From assembly GCF_027244095.1 (NCBI RefSeq), contig NC_069662.1:144292294-144356293 (forward strand): 64,000 bases of DNA, written 5' to 3'. How positions within the stretch are numbered: the stretch's first letter is position 1; each line of letters starts with the position of its first letter. Positions 9,191 through 20,007 of this stretch are shown here, one piece after another. The notes under the pieces are model-generated. The model saw only the letters and a list, made by a program, of their open reading frames with translations. It did not search any database and was not told where the DNA came from. The stretch comes from Hemicordylus capensis (taxonomy: Eukaryota > Chordata > Lepidosauria > Squamata > Cordylidae). Made by a program: the position numbers and the translations under genes.

Positions 9191-11540
9191 GGGTTTTCTT
9201 TGCAAAAAGCTGTTAGTCATGACTTGGTACTCCAAATATATGCAGGTCTAAAACTTGTTAGTGCTCAATTGCTGATGCTGAAATACTTATCTGTTTTGCT
9301 ACTGCTGCTGTTGATGTATTGAGTTAACCTTGAAAATACGTTCAAAGATGCTGAAATGTCATCGTTTCCTGACGGAATCTTTGCTTTGAGATGTATATCA
9401 AAGCTGTTGCCTTGTCAGTGCTCAGTGTTCCAGTGCTGTATCTTTGCTTTTGACATTTGATAGCAAGTTGCCATGTTAAAATGTGTATTCTACTTGAGAT
9501 CTTGGGATGAGCAAGAAATGGTCCATTTCTGCTTTTGTTCCACTTTGCCAGAAGCAACAATCCTTATAATCCTAGGTTCTAACTTTGTATAGTGAAGGCA
9601 GTAAACTAGCAACTTGCACAACCAGTTTGCAAGTTAAGTTTAGACTTGCAAATAAGTCCACTGTATTAGTTATTTGTGATATATTGAGGGCCTGAAAGAA
9701 AAAAGAACCAATTCTTCCCTGCCTAAAGGAATGTTTATTTGACACAGGAGGAGTGACAACATTATATACAAGCCTGTTATTAAAACTTGATTTTAATAGC
9801 TTACATTTGATATACTATAACCATTTTCAAGAGTTCTGCTTTGAGGAACTAGTTAGGGATGGTATAGTTTGTGTGTTCTTGTGGGTAAGGTATTCTATTC
9901 TCCCAGCACTGCTTCTGCTTGAACCATGCATTGCAATGGGACTTCAGTTGGACTCCAAAAGCTTTTGTCAAAACAAATACAAGGATTATATAACTTGATG
10001 GCTCATACCTTGTATCACCAATTTGCCAACCTCTTATCTTCTAGTCCTAATGTTACTAACTTTGTAGATGAGCAACATGTGTGTTCTCAGTTACTGACAT
10101 TTTAAATGTATACATCCATCATTACAAAATGTTGTCGGTTTACCCAGCACCAAACCAGCCTGTGCTTTTCACATGTTGCATATTTAAAAGGCTATCACAT
10201 CTCAACTTTCACTATTCCCTGCTTTTTTTTTTAATGCCATCTGGTAACAGACTTTGTGGTGGGCACTTAGGGCTACATGTATCTTTGAACCAATCCACAA
10301 ATGGTATTGTGTTGAAAGGCTATGGACCTTGCTGTGAAAGCCACTCATTTCTTCTAACACATTAACCTCTGATATCTCCCACTGGCCATTTATCAAAGGC
10401 CAGAATGTTGCCTTTTTCCTGTGACAATGAATGAGCTTGATTAGAAGCGCTTTGTTGAGTTAAAGCAATTGGTGGGAGGGGAAAGTGAACAATCAGCAGA
10501 AGTTTTTACATGTTAAAAGTGGTAGTGGGAGGAAATGTGCATAGTACCTCAAAACACAAAGTTGCATATACGGGTTGGACTAGCCTTTTGGACCTGCATT
10601 GTGCTTCTATCTGAGCATTGCACTTGCTGATTCGGGGTATATGGATTTGCTGCGAAAGCGCTGAATATGTGACAGCAACATTGTCCTGACAACCTGTTCT
10701 GTATTTTAGCTAGGCCTCTTCATAGAAAAGCTTGGAAAGATCTCCAGGAAAGACTGTCGTCTGAATAATGTACTAAAAAAAATAAAAATCAATTAGTCCT
10801 TTTCCTAGATACAGTATGTGCATAACATGGTGTATTTATCATTGTGAGAGTAACTAAATTTGATTGGAATTCTTGCTAACTTTGTAGGTACTGCCCTTTA
10901 AACAAACTGAAACGGGTGAATAATCTGATGAAACTGAAGCCAATCAGAAGCCTCCCCCTCTCTAACCGGAAACAGTTTTTAAAAGTAAATAAATACCTTT
11001 ACTTGAATCATTTGGCAAATCCAGACAAGTAGCATCAGGGAGCTTAGAGAAGGAGATGGTAATTGCCTTTAGGGGGCAAAAAATGACCGTCATTTACAGA
11101 TGAGCTTAAAACTGAAAGTAGTCCTTATGTTCAAAGACAGCCACGGAGACTCTGAATCCAGCTCAGGACTGCAATGTACGGAAGTGGGTGGGGTTTAATG
11201 CCGCCCGCACACACACACACCCCCGGTGCTGAAATCTTTCCCTAAAGTGGCTTTGATGGTTTGCAAGTACAGTTTTTGCTGTGAAAGCTGTACAGGGGAA
11301 AGTGTTAACCCATTTCAAGCACTGTGATCCTGAACTGAGTGGGGTGGGGGAGGGGGAGAGATGGCTGTATTGGAACATAAAAACACACTTCCTGGTTTAA
11401 GCCCATCTGATCAGGAAAGATTTAACATGTAGTTTGGCTCAGAATATGCATAAATCTAGTAGAACAATCCCCTCCCTTTTCTCTCACATGCCTTAACTGA
11501 CAACTACTATAAATATACTGTACTACTTTTCAACAAAAGT
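9191..11540. other. Unique, repeat-poor DNA downstream of WAC
   Basis: About 2.3 kb of AT-rich sequence without recognisable SINE, LINE or MITE. It may include distal WAC 3' UTR, since another AATAAA lies at about 10779 within an A-rich stretch. A short CA run sits at about 11208. No coding signal is seen. Confidence 0.5.
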
Positions 11541-11544
11541 TCTA

Positions 11545-11735
11545 AAAGCCACTTACATAGAAAAAAATCAAGTTTCCTGTCCCAAAAGGGCTCAAAATCT
11601 AAAAAGAAATATAAAGTAGGCACTGGCAATAATCACTGGAGGGATCTGTGCTGGGATTGGATAGGGATAGTTGCTTTCCACCTGCTACATGTAAAATTAC
11701 CACCTTAAAATGGTCTCCTTACTTTAAAAACCAGC
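11545..11735 (+). repeat. Family A dispersed repeat, decayed copy
   Basis: Contains CCTGTCCCAAAAGGGCTC, CTAAAAAGAAATATAAAGTA and GGCAATAATCACTGGAGGG, in the same order as the copies at 1420, 21265 and 49820. A short piece of a similar 5' block (GATATACCGCCCC... and CAGGGCGGTT) sits separately at about 12002-12036. More diverged than the copy in the DIRS element. Confidence 0.65.
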
Positions 11736-12342
11736 ATGTCGTATTGCTCATTCCAAAGTTGCTGAGCACATATTTGGGCAACATCTAAATATGCTGACCT
11801 TTTGAAGCACTGGGGGATTCTGCTGCCTAGCAATGTTCACAGTGAGTGATCTTCCTCATCCAAAAACCTTACACAGCATGACTTGTGTCCGTCCACTAGA
11901 GGCTTGTGCAGGATACTATGAGAGACACCAGAGTGAGTGCTGGATCACATTCCTATTTATATCCCCACCATTTGGACAGATCACTAATATTTTGTTTGAT
12001 TGATATACCGCCCCACAAAAAATGGATCAGGGCGGTTGAACTGGAATCATGACGACACTAATGTATAAGCAAAGCTCCATGTAGGAAATGTGTCACCTTG
12101 CTGTTACCATTGTCCTATTTTAATTGGAATACTTAGTAAAGAGATGGGGGTTCTGTTTCCAGAAGCTTTAGTAGAAAACCACTTGGAGAAAGTGATGAGG
12201 AATGCTACCACTTGCTAACTGAATGATGAAGGATTCTGTCTCCTTGATCCAGAACGTTATCTGGTAGGTGAGTTTTGTAAACACTTACTTAACTGTATGC
12301 AGTGTTATCCAAATATCTGCTGACTTCCTGCATAATTATGCT

Positions 12343-12491
12343 CAGGGGCGTAACGAGGCTGGAGTGGGCCCAAAGACAAAATTTTAAAATGGGCCCCTCG
12401 CTGATACACACTCACTTCACATGTGACTTGCCTCTGGGGGCAGGCAGCCAACTAACTAACTAACTAACTACTAATGGTAGTTACGCCCCTG
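12343..12491. mobile_element. hAT-like MITE with 8-bp target duplication
   Basis: A 149-bp element with terminal inverted repeats CAGGGGCGTAAC and GTTACGCCCCTG. It is flanked by ATTATGCT (12335-12342) and ATCATGCT (12492-12499), an 8-bp duplication with one mismatch, as expected for hAT transposition. No coding capacity, so it was mobilised in trans. It contains a small (AACT)n run near its right end. Confidence 0.82.
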
Positions 12492-12828
12492 ATCATGCTA
12501 CCAGCTGTTCAGTGGGGTTAACGTCTTTATTGCAGAGCATCCTATTGACCACCTCGGTCTAGAGGGTGTCTATCTGTCCAAGGGACTGTACAAGAGCATC
12601 CCTTACGTTTCTAAGAGACTCCCTAGTTTTGTGAAGTTGCACATTAATTCAGATGAGGGGAGAGAGGAACAAGGTAATGAGAGAGCAATTATATATTTTT
12701 TAAAAGCTGTGGGGATTTTACCTTGGAACTGTAGCAAGTTGTAGCAGTCCTCTAAACTTGTCAGGCCATCCTGCACAGCAGACCTGTCTTGGGGGTTCAT
12801 CAGTTTCATGTGCTGGTACTCTAGTCCT

Positions 12829-13107
12829 GTCTGCCATGCTGGTCTTGTGGCAGTGCCCTTTGCTAAGCACAGTCTGCTCTGGCTTGCATTTGGATGGGTG
12901 ACTACGTATGAACACTCTCTGCATACAGCTCAGTGGAAGAGCCATTTGCAAGCAGAAGGTCCCAGTTTCCCTCCATGGCATCTCCAGGTAGGGCTGGGAG
13001 AGACTCGTGCCTGAAACTTCAGAGAGCTGCTGCCAGTCAGTGTAGACAATACTGAGCTAGGTGGGCCAGTGGTCTGACACGCTATAGGCCTGCTTCCTAT
13101 GTTCCTC
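12829..13107 (+). repeat. 5S/tRNA chimeric SINE, diverged copy
   Basis: The 5S-like head TTTGCTAAGCACAGTCTG and CATTTGGATGGGTGACTAC is followed by a clear tRNA-like unit with AGCTCAGTGGAAGAGC. The shared tail then reads CTGCTGCCAGTCAGTGTAG, CAATACTGAGCTAGG and GCTTCCTATGTTCC. The tRNA-like middle is better preserved here than in the common copies, which helps show how the family was assembled. Confidence 0.75.
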
Positions 13108-13795
13108 CTGCTGTGCAGTGGGTGGTTGGAGGTGAGTGAGCTGGTGACAGAAGGGGCTGGGGAAATAAAAATAAATTGGTTCTTTTGGCTTGATCTGAAG
13201 GGCTTCCTGATTTTAAACAGGAGTTCTAGTATGACCACAAAGACAACATCTCCATGTATGTGTGTGTGCGTGCTGTGTGCAGAGTTTGCTATGGCACAAT
13301 GCTTTCTCACATGGCTCTGGCTTCTTCAAACTTTTGTCCCCTTAACTCTGGCTAAAACTTACACTCCACTTCGCTATCTCCAGTGATCTCTCATGGGGGT
13401 GTAAGTATAGGTCAGAATCTGAACAGGTGTAGGGCTACGTATTGGAGTTTCAATAGTGGCCTGCAATGCAGCATAGGAAGCTGCTATCAGAAAAAGGAAG
13501 CCTTGCTCACTTTTCACACACAAGGCGCTGCAAGTGGTTACTTCTGTGAGAAACACCAGAACCCACTAGAGGGCAGTAGTAGACTGGAGATTTCTCTGTG
13601 CTGGTTAGAGAGAAGCCTCTCACTTCTGTGTCTGCAAGTTTCAAGCTGACCTTTTTCCTTCTGTTTTTTCTTTCCTATGTTATGAGTGCTCTGGCTATGG
13701 AAAAATCTAAATACTCTCTAACCCAACATCCATGCAGGAGTCCAACTGGATGGCTCGGAAGCACCTGACAGCAGCTGTTGTGGGAAATCCGCAGT
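13108..13795. other. Intergenic stretch, nothing recognised
   Basis: Mixed-composition sequence with a short TGTG stretch near 13258. No repeat family, RNA gene or credible exon was recognised. Confidence 0.4.
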
Positions 13796-13799
13796 ATCA

Positions 13800-13900
13800 T
13801 GGTTTTGAAATAGTCTTGTGATACTTTAAAGAACTAACACATTTGTTGTAGCATAAGCCTTTGTGGACTAGTGCCCACTTCATCATATGTGTGAAGTGTT
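13800..13900 (-). repeat. Possible Penelope-like repeat with degenerate hammerhead-like core
   Basis: On the minus strand the sequence reads GATGAAGTGGGCACTAGT, CCACAAAGGCTTATGC and later GTGTTAGTTCTTTAAAG. The amniote repeat it resembles has CTGATGA, a short GTGGGC/CCCAC-type hairpin and GAAA. That is the conserved layout of a hammerhead ribozyme, as reported for Penelope-like elements. Here the first core block and the GAAA block are altered, so self-cleavage is unlikely. Assignment to Penelope is from memory and uncertain. Confidence 0.4.
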
Positions 13901-13924
13901 TTCAGTTGGCAGGTATGTGTATTT

Positions 13925-14200
13925 AAAATATAGATAAAACTCTAAAGTGTAAAACTACAAATTAAAAGCCTGATTAAAGAGGTATGTGTCCAGATGTTTC
14001 TTTAAAGTGTCTAGAGAAAGGGAGGCTCCAGTTTTGTCGGGGAGTGTGTTCCAAAGTCCTGGGGCAACACTAGAGAAGGCCTAGTTTTGAATAGCAACTA
14101 CAACTGGCCCTCCCCTCATGAAATGATGATGGGTTTTTTAAATGTGTCAGCTGAGTGGTGTGAAACTAGGTCAGTTGCTCAGGCATTCACCTTTTTATTT
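13925..14200 (-). repeat. L2-like LINE 3' fragment
   Basis: Read on the minus strand, the blocks match the end of an L2 reverse transcriptase: a W-N/L-P-E-I-type region (GGCCTTCTCTAGTGTTGCC, GGAACACACTCC), followed by a K-S-x-L/H-L-F-type region. The sequence then runs into an AT-rich stretch. Only the 3' end of the LINE is present, as usual for 5'-truncated insertions. Confidence 0.55.
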
Positions 14201-14383
14201 CACTCAAGCATTGCCACCACCTCGCTGTTTCCAAAGAGTTAGGAAGAACTTTACCCAGTTCCACATCAGGGAACCCACTGATCTCTCTTGTCCTTCAAGA
14301 TCTGGTTAAGATTTGTTCTCAGTCTCTCTGACAGACACAGCATGCACTAACTGAATAGCTTTATTGAGTAGCAGGCCCATAAA

Positions 14384-14575
14384 GGTAAAGTGTGCCGTCG
14401 AATCAGTGTCAACTCCTGGTACCCACAGAGCCTTGTGGTTTTCTTTGGTAGAATACAGGAGAAGTTTACCATTGCCATCTCCCTTGCAGTATGGGATGAT
14501 GCCTTTCAGTATCTTCCTGTATCACTGCTGCTCGATACAGGTGCTTCTCATAGTTTGGGAAACATACCAGCCCAT
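14384..14575 (-). repeat. tRNA-headed SINE with Bov-B-like tail
   Basis: In this orientation the tail comes first: GGTAAAGTGTGCCGTCGAAT, CCTTGTGGTTTTCTTTGG and GATGATGCCTTTCAG. The element is then cut short after the block TTTGGGAAACATACCAGCC, so the tRNA head is missing. The tail resembles the Bov-B LINE 3' end (GTCGCCAGGAGTCG... on the other strand), the arrangement described for Sauria SINEs. Confidence 0.7.
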
Positions 14576-14758
14576 AGGGGGAAATTCTCATTCAGAATAT
14601 GACGAAATCCAGTAAGCCATACAAACAAGCAAAGGTTATATTTCTGTAGCAGAAATTAGGGCCAGGCAGAAGGAAATGTTTTAGGCATGGCAAAGGGAGG
14701 GCCCCCAACCAGGAAATTATCGGCGATAGACAAATGTTAAAGCTAATGGGCCCCAGCA

Positions 14759-14823
14759 CACGTGTGTGTGTGTGTGCGTGTGCGCATGTGCATGCGCACA
14801 CGCGCACACACACACACACACCA
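14759..14823. repeat. Compound TG/CA microsatellite, self-complementary
   Basis: A (TG)n/(TGCG) run passes directly into a (CA)n run through GTGCATGCGCAC. The two halves are complementary, so the tract could form a hairpin or cruciform, and the alternating purine-pyrimidine order could form Z-DNA. Confidence 0.85.
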
Positions 14824-15577
14824 GGGAGTGATGAGAGCACACCCACTGGGATATCCTCCACAGACACCCTGCTACGCCCCTTGATTGCATCTGGGAACTG
14901 TTCATCCAAATGGCCCCTAAACACACATACCAAATGTATTTGGAGCACACATTTGAGGGCTATTTGCATATGTGGGTCTTTGGGCTAGAATCTGTGCTCT
15001 TGAAAAAAGATGGTTGTCACACATAAACACTTCCCCTTGTGTTGGGCTGGGGAAAGGAGGGAAATAACAAGCCTGATGTCCAAGAACCAGTTATCAGATA
15101 TGATCCAATGGACTTCATTTGATAGTATTTGATGATTTAATATGATTAAGATGTGGAAAGTAGGCTCCATTTGTTCTAAGCTACTTGTTTGTTGCAAGAT
15201 TTTCCTGTTTGCATGGGACCCTTGCATCCTGTTTCCTGGAAGAAGAGGGGAAGCTGCATCTCCACATGGGCAATGTAGCGCAGTGGACAAGGAGATGCCG
15301 CTTACGAGGACAGTCAGCTGTCATCACCGTACCTGAAGAGGAGGGCTGCACCAGGGGAACTTCCGGGGTTTTCAGAGGGAAGTGTACTTACTTGTTGGCA
15401 TTTGTGAGAAAATCTGAGATCAATAATATTTTCTAATCTGTAATAATATAGAAGTCCTGTGTGTCCTTGATCTCCCTTTGAGTTCGCTTCAGTGCTGGCC
15501 CCTGGCACATAGGAAGGTAGGAATTGTCCTTAGATTGAGTCACATCACTGGACCATTGAGCTCAGTATTGTCTACAT

Positions 15578-15702
15578 CAGGGGTTCCCAAGCTGGGTTCC
15601 TCCTGATGTTGCTGAACTAGAGCTCCCAGCATCCCCAACTACAATTTATTGTGGCTGGGGATGCTGGGAGTTGTAGTTCAGCAAAGTCTGGAGGAACCCC
15701 TG
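15578..15702. mobile_element. Palindromic hAT-like MITE inserted in a SINE tail
   Basis: A 125-bp near-perfect palindrome beginning CAGGGGTTCCCAA and ending GGAACCCCTG. Its centre is formed by CTCCCAGCATCCCC and GGGGATGCTGGGAG. Flanks GTCTACAT and TTCTACAC agree at six of eight positions, consistent with an 8-bp hAT duplication. The flanking sequence (ACCATTGAGCTCAGTATTG on the left) is the reverse-oriented tail of the 5S/tRNA SINE, so the MITE landed in an older SINE. Confidence 0.75.
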
Positions 15703-15887
15703 TTCTACACTGACATAAAATACTCTCTTTCTCACTGATTGATTGGATTGACCACCTGACTTCCTTAGACTTGAGGCAGTATCATCTGACACTTCGCTGT
15801 AAAATTCCAGTGGGGCAGCAAAATGGGGAGTGGAAATGGTGGGGTGGGGTGTGCTGCCTGCCTGCCTGCCTGCCTGCTACTGGAGGT

Positions 15888-16184
15888 GGAGAGCTGGTCT
15901 TGTGGTAGTAAACATGGCTTGTCCCCTTAGCTAAGCAGGGTCTGCCCTGTTTGCCTATGAATGGGAGACCAGAAGTGTGAGCACTGTAAGATATTCCCCT
16001 CAGGGGATGGAGCCGCTCTGGGAAGAGCATCTAGGTTCCAAGTTCCTTCCCTGGCAGCATCTCCAAGACAGGGCTGAGAGATTCCTGCTTGCAACCCTGG
16101 GGAAGCCACTGACAGTCTGTGAAGATAAACTAAGCTAGATGGACCTATGGTCTGACTCAGTATAAGGCAGCTTCCTATGTTCCT
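15888..16184 (+). repeat. 5S/tRNA chimeric SINE
   Basis: Nearly full length. GGAGAGCTGGTCTTGTGG is followed by the 5S-like block AGCTAAGCAGGGTCTGCCC and GAATGGGAGACC. Then come the CCCCTCAGGGGATGGAGCC block, the tRNA-derived CCAAGTTCCTTCCCTGGC, and the tail ending GCAGCTTCCTATGTTCC. A CCTG tetranucleotide run lies just upstream (about 15857-15878). Confidence 0.85.
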
Positions 16185-16424
16185 ACTCCTTGAGTCATCT
16201 CCAAGAATGAAACTACCAAAACTGAGACCCTCTCCCTATCAAATCACAGCTTACTAAGAAACAGCAGTCAGATATGATGATGATGATATCTTACAAGTGA
16301 CAAGCCAAGATGGACTCTTCACTGAGCTCCAGTTAAGTCTTGCAACATGTTGGACCTGCCCTGACCTGGCCACAGGCTGCTGTGAGTACTCATCACGGCT
16401 ACCAAGCTGCCTTTCTCTGGCATT

Positions 16425-16645
16425 AGGTCTATCAATGGCTACTAGTGTGGTGGCTGTGGGCCACCTCCATCCTCAGAAGCACGATGCCTCTCAATACCAG
16501 TTGCAGGGGAGCAACAGCAGGAGAGAGGGCATGCCCTCACCTCTTGCCTGTGGGCTTCCCAGCGGCATCTGGTGGGCCACTGTGTGAAACAGGATGCTGG
16601 ACTAGATGGGCCTTGAGCCTGATCCAGCAGGGCTGTTCTTATGAG
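16425..16645 (+). repeat. CR1 LINE 3' end
   Basis: Blocks GGTCTATCAATGGCTACTAG, GAGGGCATGCCCTCAC, ATCTGGTGGGCCACTGTGTG and AGATGGGCCTTGAGCC, ending GCTGTTCTTATG. The same sequence is seen in reverse at 27339-27560. This is the 3' untranslated end of a CR1-type LINE. A second fragment in opposite orientation (about 16741-16850) follows, joined to a short family A piece. Confidence 0.75.
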
Positions 16646-16714
16646 GCCAAGGGACATTGTGCCATGGGGATTTCATGCTCTGCAACTAAGAAAATAAGAG
16701 AATACAAATATGAT

Positions 16715-16850
16715 GAATATTTATATACCGCTTTTCAACAGCCCTGCTGGATCAGGCCCGAGGCCTATCTAGTCAAAAATCTTGTTTCCCACAGTGGCCC
16801 ACCAGATCACAGATGAGGTTGTGCCCCCTCTCCTGCTTTTGCTCCCCTGC
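16715..16850 (-). repeat. CR1 3' fragment joined to family A piece
   Basis: TATTTATATACCGCTTTTCA (a family A edge) runs directly into GCCCTGCTGGATCAGGCCC and CCCACAGTGGCCCACCAG, which is CR1 3' sequence in reverse. The nearby forward CR1 end at 16425-16645 makes a locally inverted pair. Confidence 0.6.
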
Positions 16851-17024
16851 AACTGAATTAGCATAAATTTTGACAAAAGGTGTACTAGAAGGAGCCATCC
16901 GGTACCCTGCCTTTGTGCCCTTGTGCCAGTCCTGCTTCAGATGAAGCCATTTTACAGATGTCACATGGTGGGCATTTCATTGTGTTTATTCTCCTTGGGA
17001 AGGGAGAAGCAGGGTCAGGGAAAG

Positions 17025-17660
17025 CCTAGGGCTACCATATATTTTACTTGAAAAATGAGGACACCCCACCACCTTTTAAATAAACCTTTATTATTTATTT
17101 ATTTGATTGATTGATTGGTTTTAGGAAGTATATTAAATTTTGGTGGTTTTTTAAAAAAAGAAATAAATTATATATAAGTACGTAGGCCAGGTCAACCAAT
17201 TGACTGTAATGAGGAAGTTGTGGCGGCGGCAGTGGACCTGGCCACTGGTGCAACAGAGACCCAGTCTACCTGATGATTTGTGGGGCCAGCAGCAGAGGTA
17301 GGGTGCTGGGTGCCAGGTTCTCCCATTGTTTTGGGCAGGGAGGCACCCCACCCATCTGCCCAACAGTCCTGTCTACTGGAGCAGTGGAGGCTAGGTCTAC
17401 TCATGGCCTAGTGAGTAGATCTGACTTCTTGTGCCAAGAAATTACTAGCCACCGGCCCAAAGGCAACCAGCTCTCTTTCTTGCACAGGTAACTCTGGTCT
17501 CTCGGAACTGGTTGACCTGATCACTGCCTCCGAGGGGGACATTTGGGTATGCCAGGTGGCTTGCACATGGGAGTGGACAAATACCAAACGAGGACACGCC
17601 CTCTTTCTCATGGAAATGAGGGCATGTCCAGGTGAAATGAGAGTGTATGGTAGCCCTAGG
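17025..17660. mobile_element. Non-autonomous DNA transposon with inverted ends (~635 bp)
   Basis: The ends are CCTAGGGCTACCATAT and its complement ATGGTAGCCCTAGG. Inward of each end are similar blocks on opposite strands, AAAATGAGGACACCCC on the left and GGGCATGTCCAGGTG on the right. The interior contains no transposase reading frame that I recognise. The palindromic CCTAGG at both edges makes the exact duplication uncertain. Superfamily not assigned. Confidence 0.6.
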
Positions 17661-18624
17661 AAAGCTGTCAGCACCTCTGAGGGATGGTTTGAGTAGGCCT
17701 TTGGGTAAAGGTTCCTGCAGCTCAAAGTGGCTCTCAAGGATTGAGACCTTACAAAGTTCTCAGGTAATATCACAGCTCTTCTAAAAGGTAAATATGTACG
17801 TTACTACTTAAGCATGAGATCGAGCCTCGGGGACTTCTGCTTGTATGCCAGGAAGGTCTGCTTCCTCTCTAGAGGTCATTGTGCTTGGCAGGATTTCTTA
17901 AAGGGGAAATTCAGAGTGGCACATGAGAATGTAATGCTCAGACATAGCCTGTGCCACTACAAGACACACCAGGACATTTCCCTCATCTGTGCATACTTAC
18001 TTTGTTAGCTAGAATCACATTCCATGGCATTAAGAAGGTTACATGGAGTAGGAGAAAATCCCCAGAACTAGGAATTTGACCGCATAATTGCAGAAGAGTG
18101 TTATAGTCAGTGGCTAAGAGTCTGTGGGGTGTAGCAGTGGGGCCTGGTCTGCATGAAGCATCTTTGGCTGGGGAGGAGAAATGGGTACGCTTGATCAGGG
18201 TCTGGGTTCTAGAGGAGGGTCTGGACTACTCGACATTTCTTGGTGGTGTTAGTCACTTTTTAGAGCATCTAACATAATACAACTTTTGCATGATTTGAAT
18301 ATTTGAAGTGCACAAATGTTCTTCCAGAATTGCACTTTTAAAAAAGCCCTGGTGCTTCAGATGCCTTCACCTTACAAGAGAAAATAAAGCAAAAACCTTT
18401 GACAAAACTTTTTCATCAGCTACTGTAGTCGCACTCTATAGTACCATAAGCATCTTCCCTGCAGCTATTTCTCACCTGGCTCAAAGACAGTATTCACTTC
18501 AATGCCACCCACACACACCCTTACTATGGCTCTTTAAAATTCTTATTGTGTGAAGTAGGAGGATACTTTTCTTTCATCTTTTGGTGCCTTCTTCAATAAT
18601 GCAGACATTTTACCCAAATGGTAT

Positions 18625-18625
<1 letters not shown>
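17661..18625. other. Intergenic stretch, nothing recognised
   Basis: Mixed-composition DNA with no repeat, RNA gene or exon recognised. It ends at the TG microsatellite. Confidence 0.4.

Positions 18626-18681
<56 letters not shown>
18626..18681. repeat. (TG)n microsatellite
   Basis: About 28 uninterrupted TG units followed by GA/GACA repeats. The run is uninterrupted, so it is likely length-polymorphic. Confidence 0.95.
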
Positions 18682-18683
<2 letters not shown>

Positions 18684-18829
18684 AAAGAGAGACAGACAGA
18701 CCCTCTCAGGCATATGAAACACAGATATGTCCTCTTTTTGTTGTTGTTATTTCTCTTGTGCTTTGCATGATTTATGTATTCAGCCGTTACATAAGCTTTA
18801 TCCTGGGAGGTCTTTAGAGTTGTATGCAA

Positions 18830-19784
18830 ATTTTTTAATTAGTTGATACCAGGGTTTATGCTATGTTTCAAGAAAAGTAGCCAGATTTTTGGCTTCTGCC
18901 ATCAAAGTACATGACAAGCTGATGCAATATGTCTAACTGCTCAGAATTTGTCTGAGTCCGAGTTTGTGCTTTTGAGTGTCCCACGAATTTTTATGCTATT
19001 GTTTTAACTACCAAACTTTACGTCAAATATCTTTTTGTAATGGCTATGGCTACAAAATAAGTTGATTGATAGATACATACAGAAATATGTTCATCAAGTG
19101 TACAGGGGCCTTGAGTCCTGCCAAATATTTCTTAAAACCTGGAAGTCAGAAGCCTTCCACCCCCCCACCCCCCCAACCTTTTACTCTCTCTATTTTTTTT
19201 CCTGCGGGACAGCTTGAAAGGGAAAATAAAACCAAGTGTGTTGCAAGGCTTTGCCATGCTTCCTTTTCCTGTCAGTCTTCCTTTTTCTGGTAGGGAAAGA
19301 ATAAATAAAACAAGTTGAGGTGAATGTGAAGAGAACTGCAGGCTCTTTCCTGGACTTTGTATTATCTGAAAACTCCAGATCTTTTTTTAATGTGCACATT
19401 TTCTTGTCAAGTGTGTTATAGTTTATTAGATTTTAAAGTTGATTTCCTGGCCTGTGTCTTTTTAGACTGCAAATCTGTGAGCAGGACTGTCCCATTCCCG
19501 TTTTCTTTCTGCAATGTGTTTAGATTTTAGGTGTGCTGTGACCCAGTACAAGAAATCTTAGTTGATTGAGTGTATGGATTTTGCTGAGCAATCAATTACA
19601 TTGGCACATCATCAAGGCAATACTGTGAAAGCAAAGAAGCTTGCCTTCTATCTCATCATTGATGAACACATGATGTAGCTCCCTAGACCTGAGGGGCCCC
19701 ACTGGAGAACACTTCACTAAGAGTCCCCTTAAACCTGTAGCCAGCCCTTGGGCTCACTATAGACTCCCATCTTGGAACTAAGGA
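18830..19784. other. Intergenic stretch, nothing recognised
   Basis: AT-rich with a short C-rich run at about 19160 and no recognised repeat or gene. Confidence 0.4.
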
Positions 19785-19857
19785 TGTGCGGACAGGTTCA
19801 ATTCAGAACCTGTTCAAAGCTGAATCGGTTCTGTTCGACAGCTCGATGTTGAGCCAG

Positions 19858-19915
<58 letters not shown>

Positions 19916-19950
19916 AGTTTGGCTCAACATCGGACCGAACCACCCTGGCC
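19785..19950. repeat. Palindromic MITE-like element with a (CA)n tract in its centre
   Basis: GCTCGATGTTGAGCCAGAAC on the left and GTTTGGCTCAACATCGGACC on the right are near-complementary. They enclose about 28 CA units (19858-19913). Outer blocks GGTTCTGTTCGA and GGACCGAACC extend the symmetry. It looks like a short palindromic DNA element in whose loop a microsatellite has expanded. Confidence 0.65.
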
Positions 19951-20007
19951 TTGGGGGGGTGGGCCTTCTCTTAGGCTGTGGGGATGTGTGTCCGCAAAAG
20001 ACAAGCT

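Noticed and set aside
15888-16000. A 5S rRNA gene or pseudogene
   Set aside because: The 5S-like similarity covers only the internal part and always comes with the same tRNA-like unit and tail in many copies, so it is a SINE.
18593-18829. A His/Thr-rich protein (minus strand)
   Set aside because: It is the translation of the TG/CA microsatellite.
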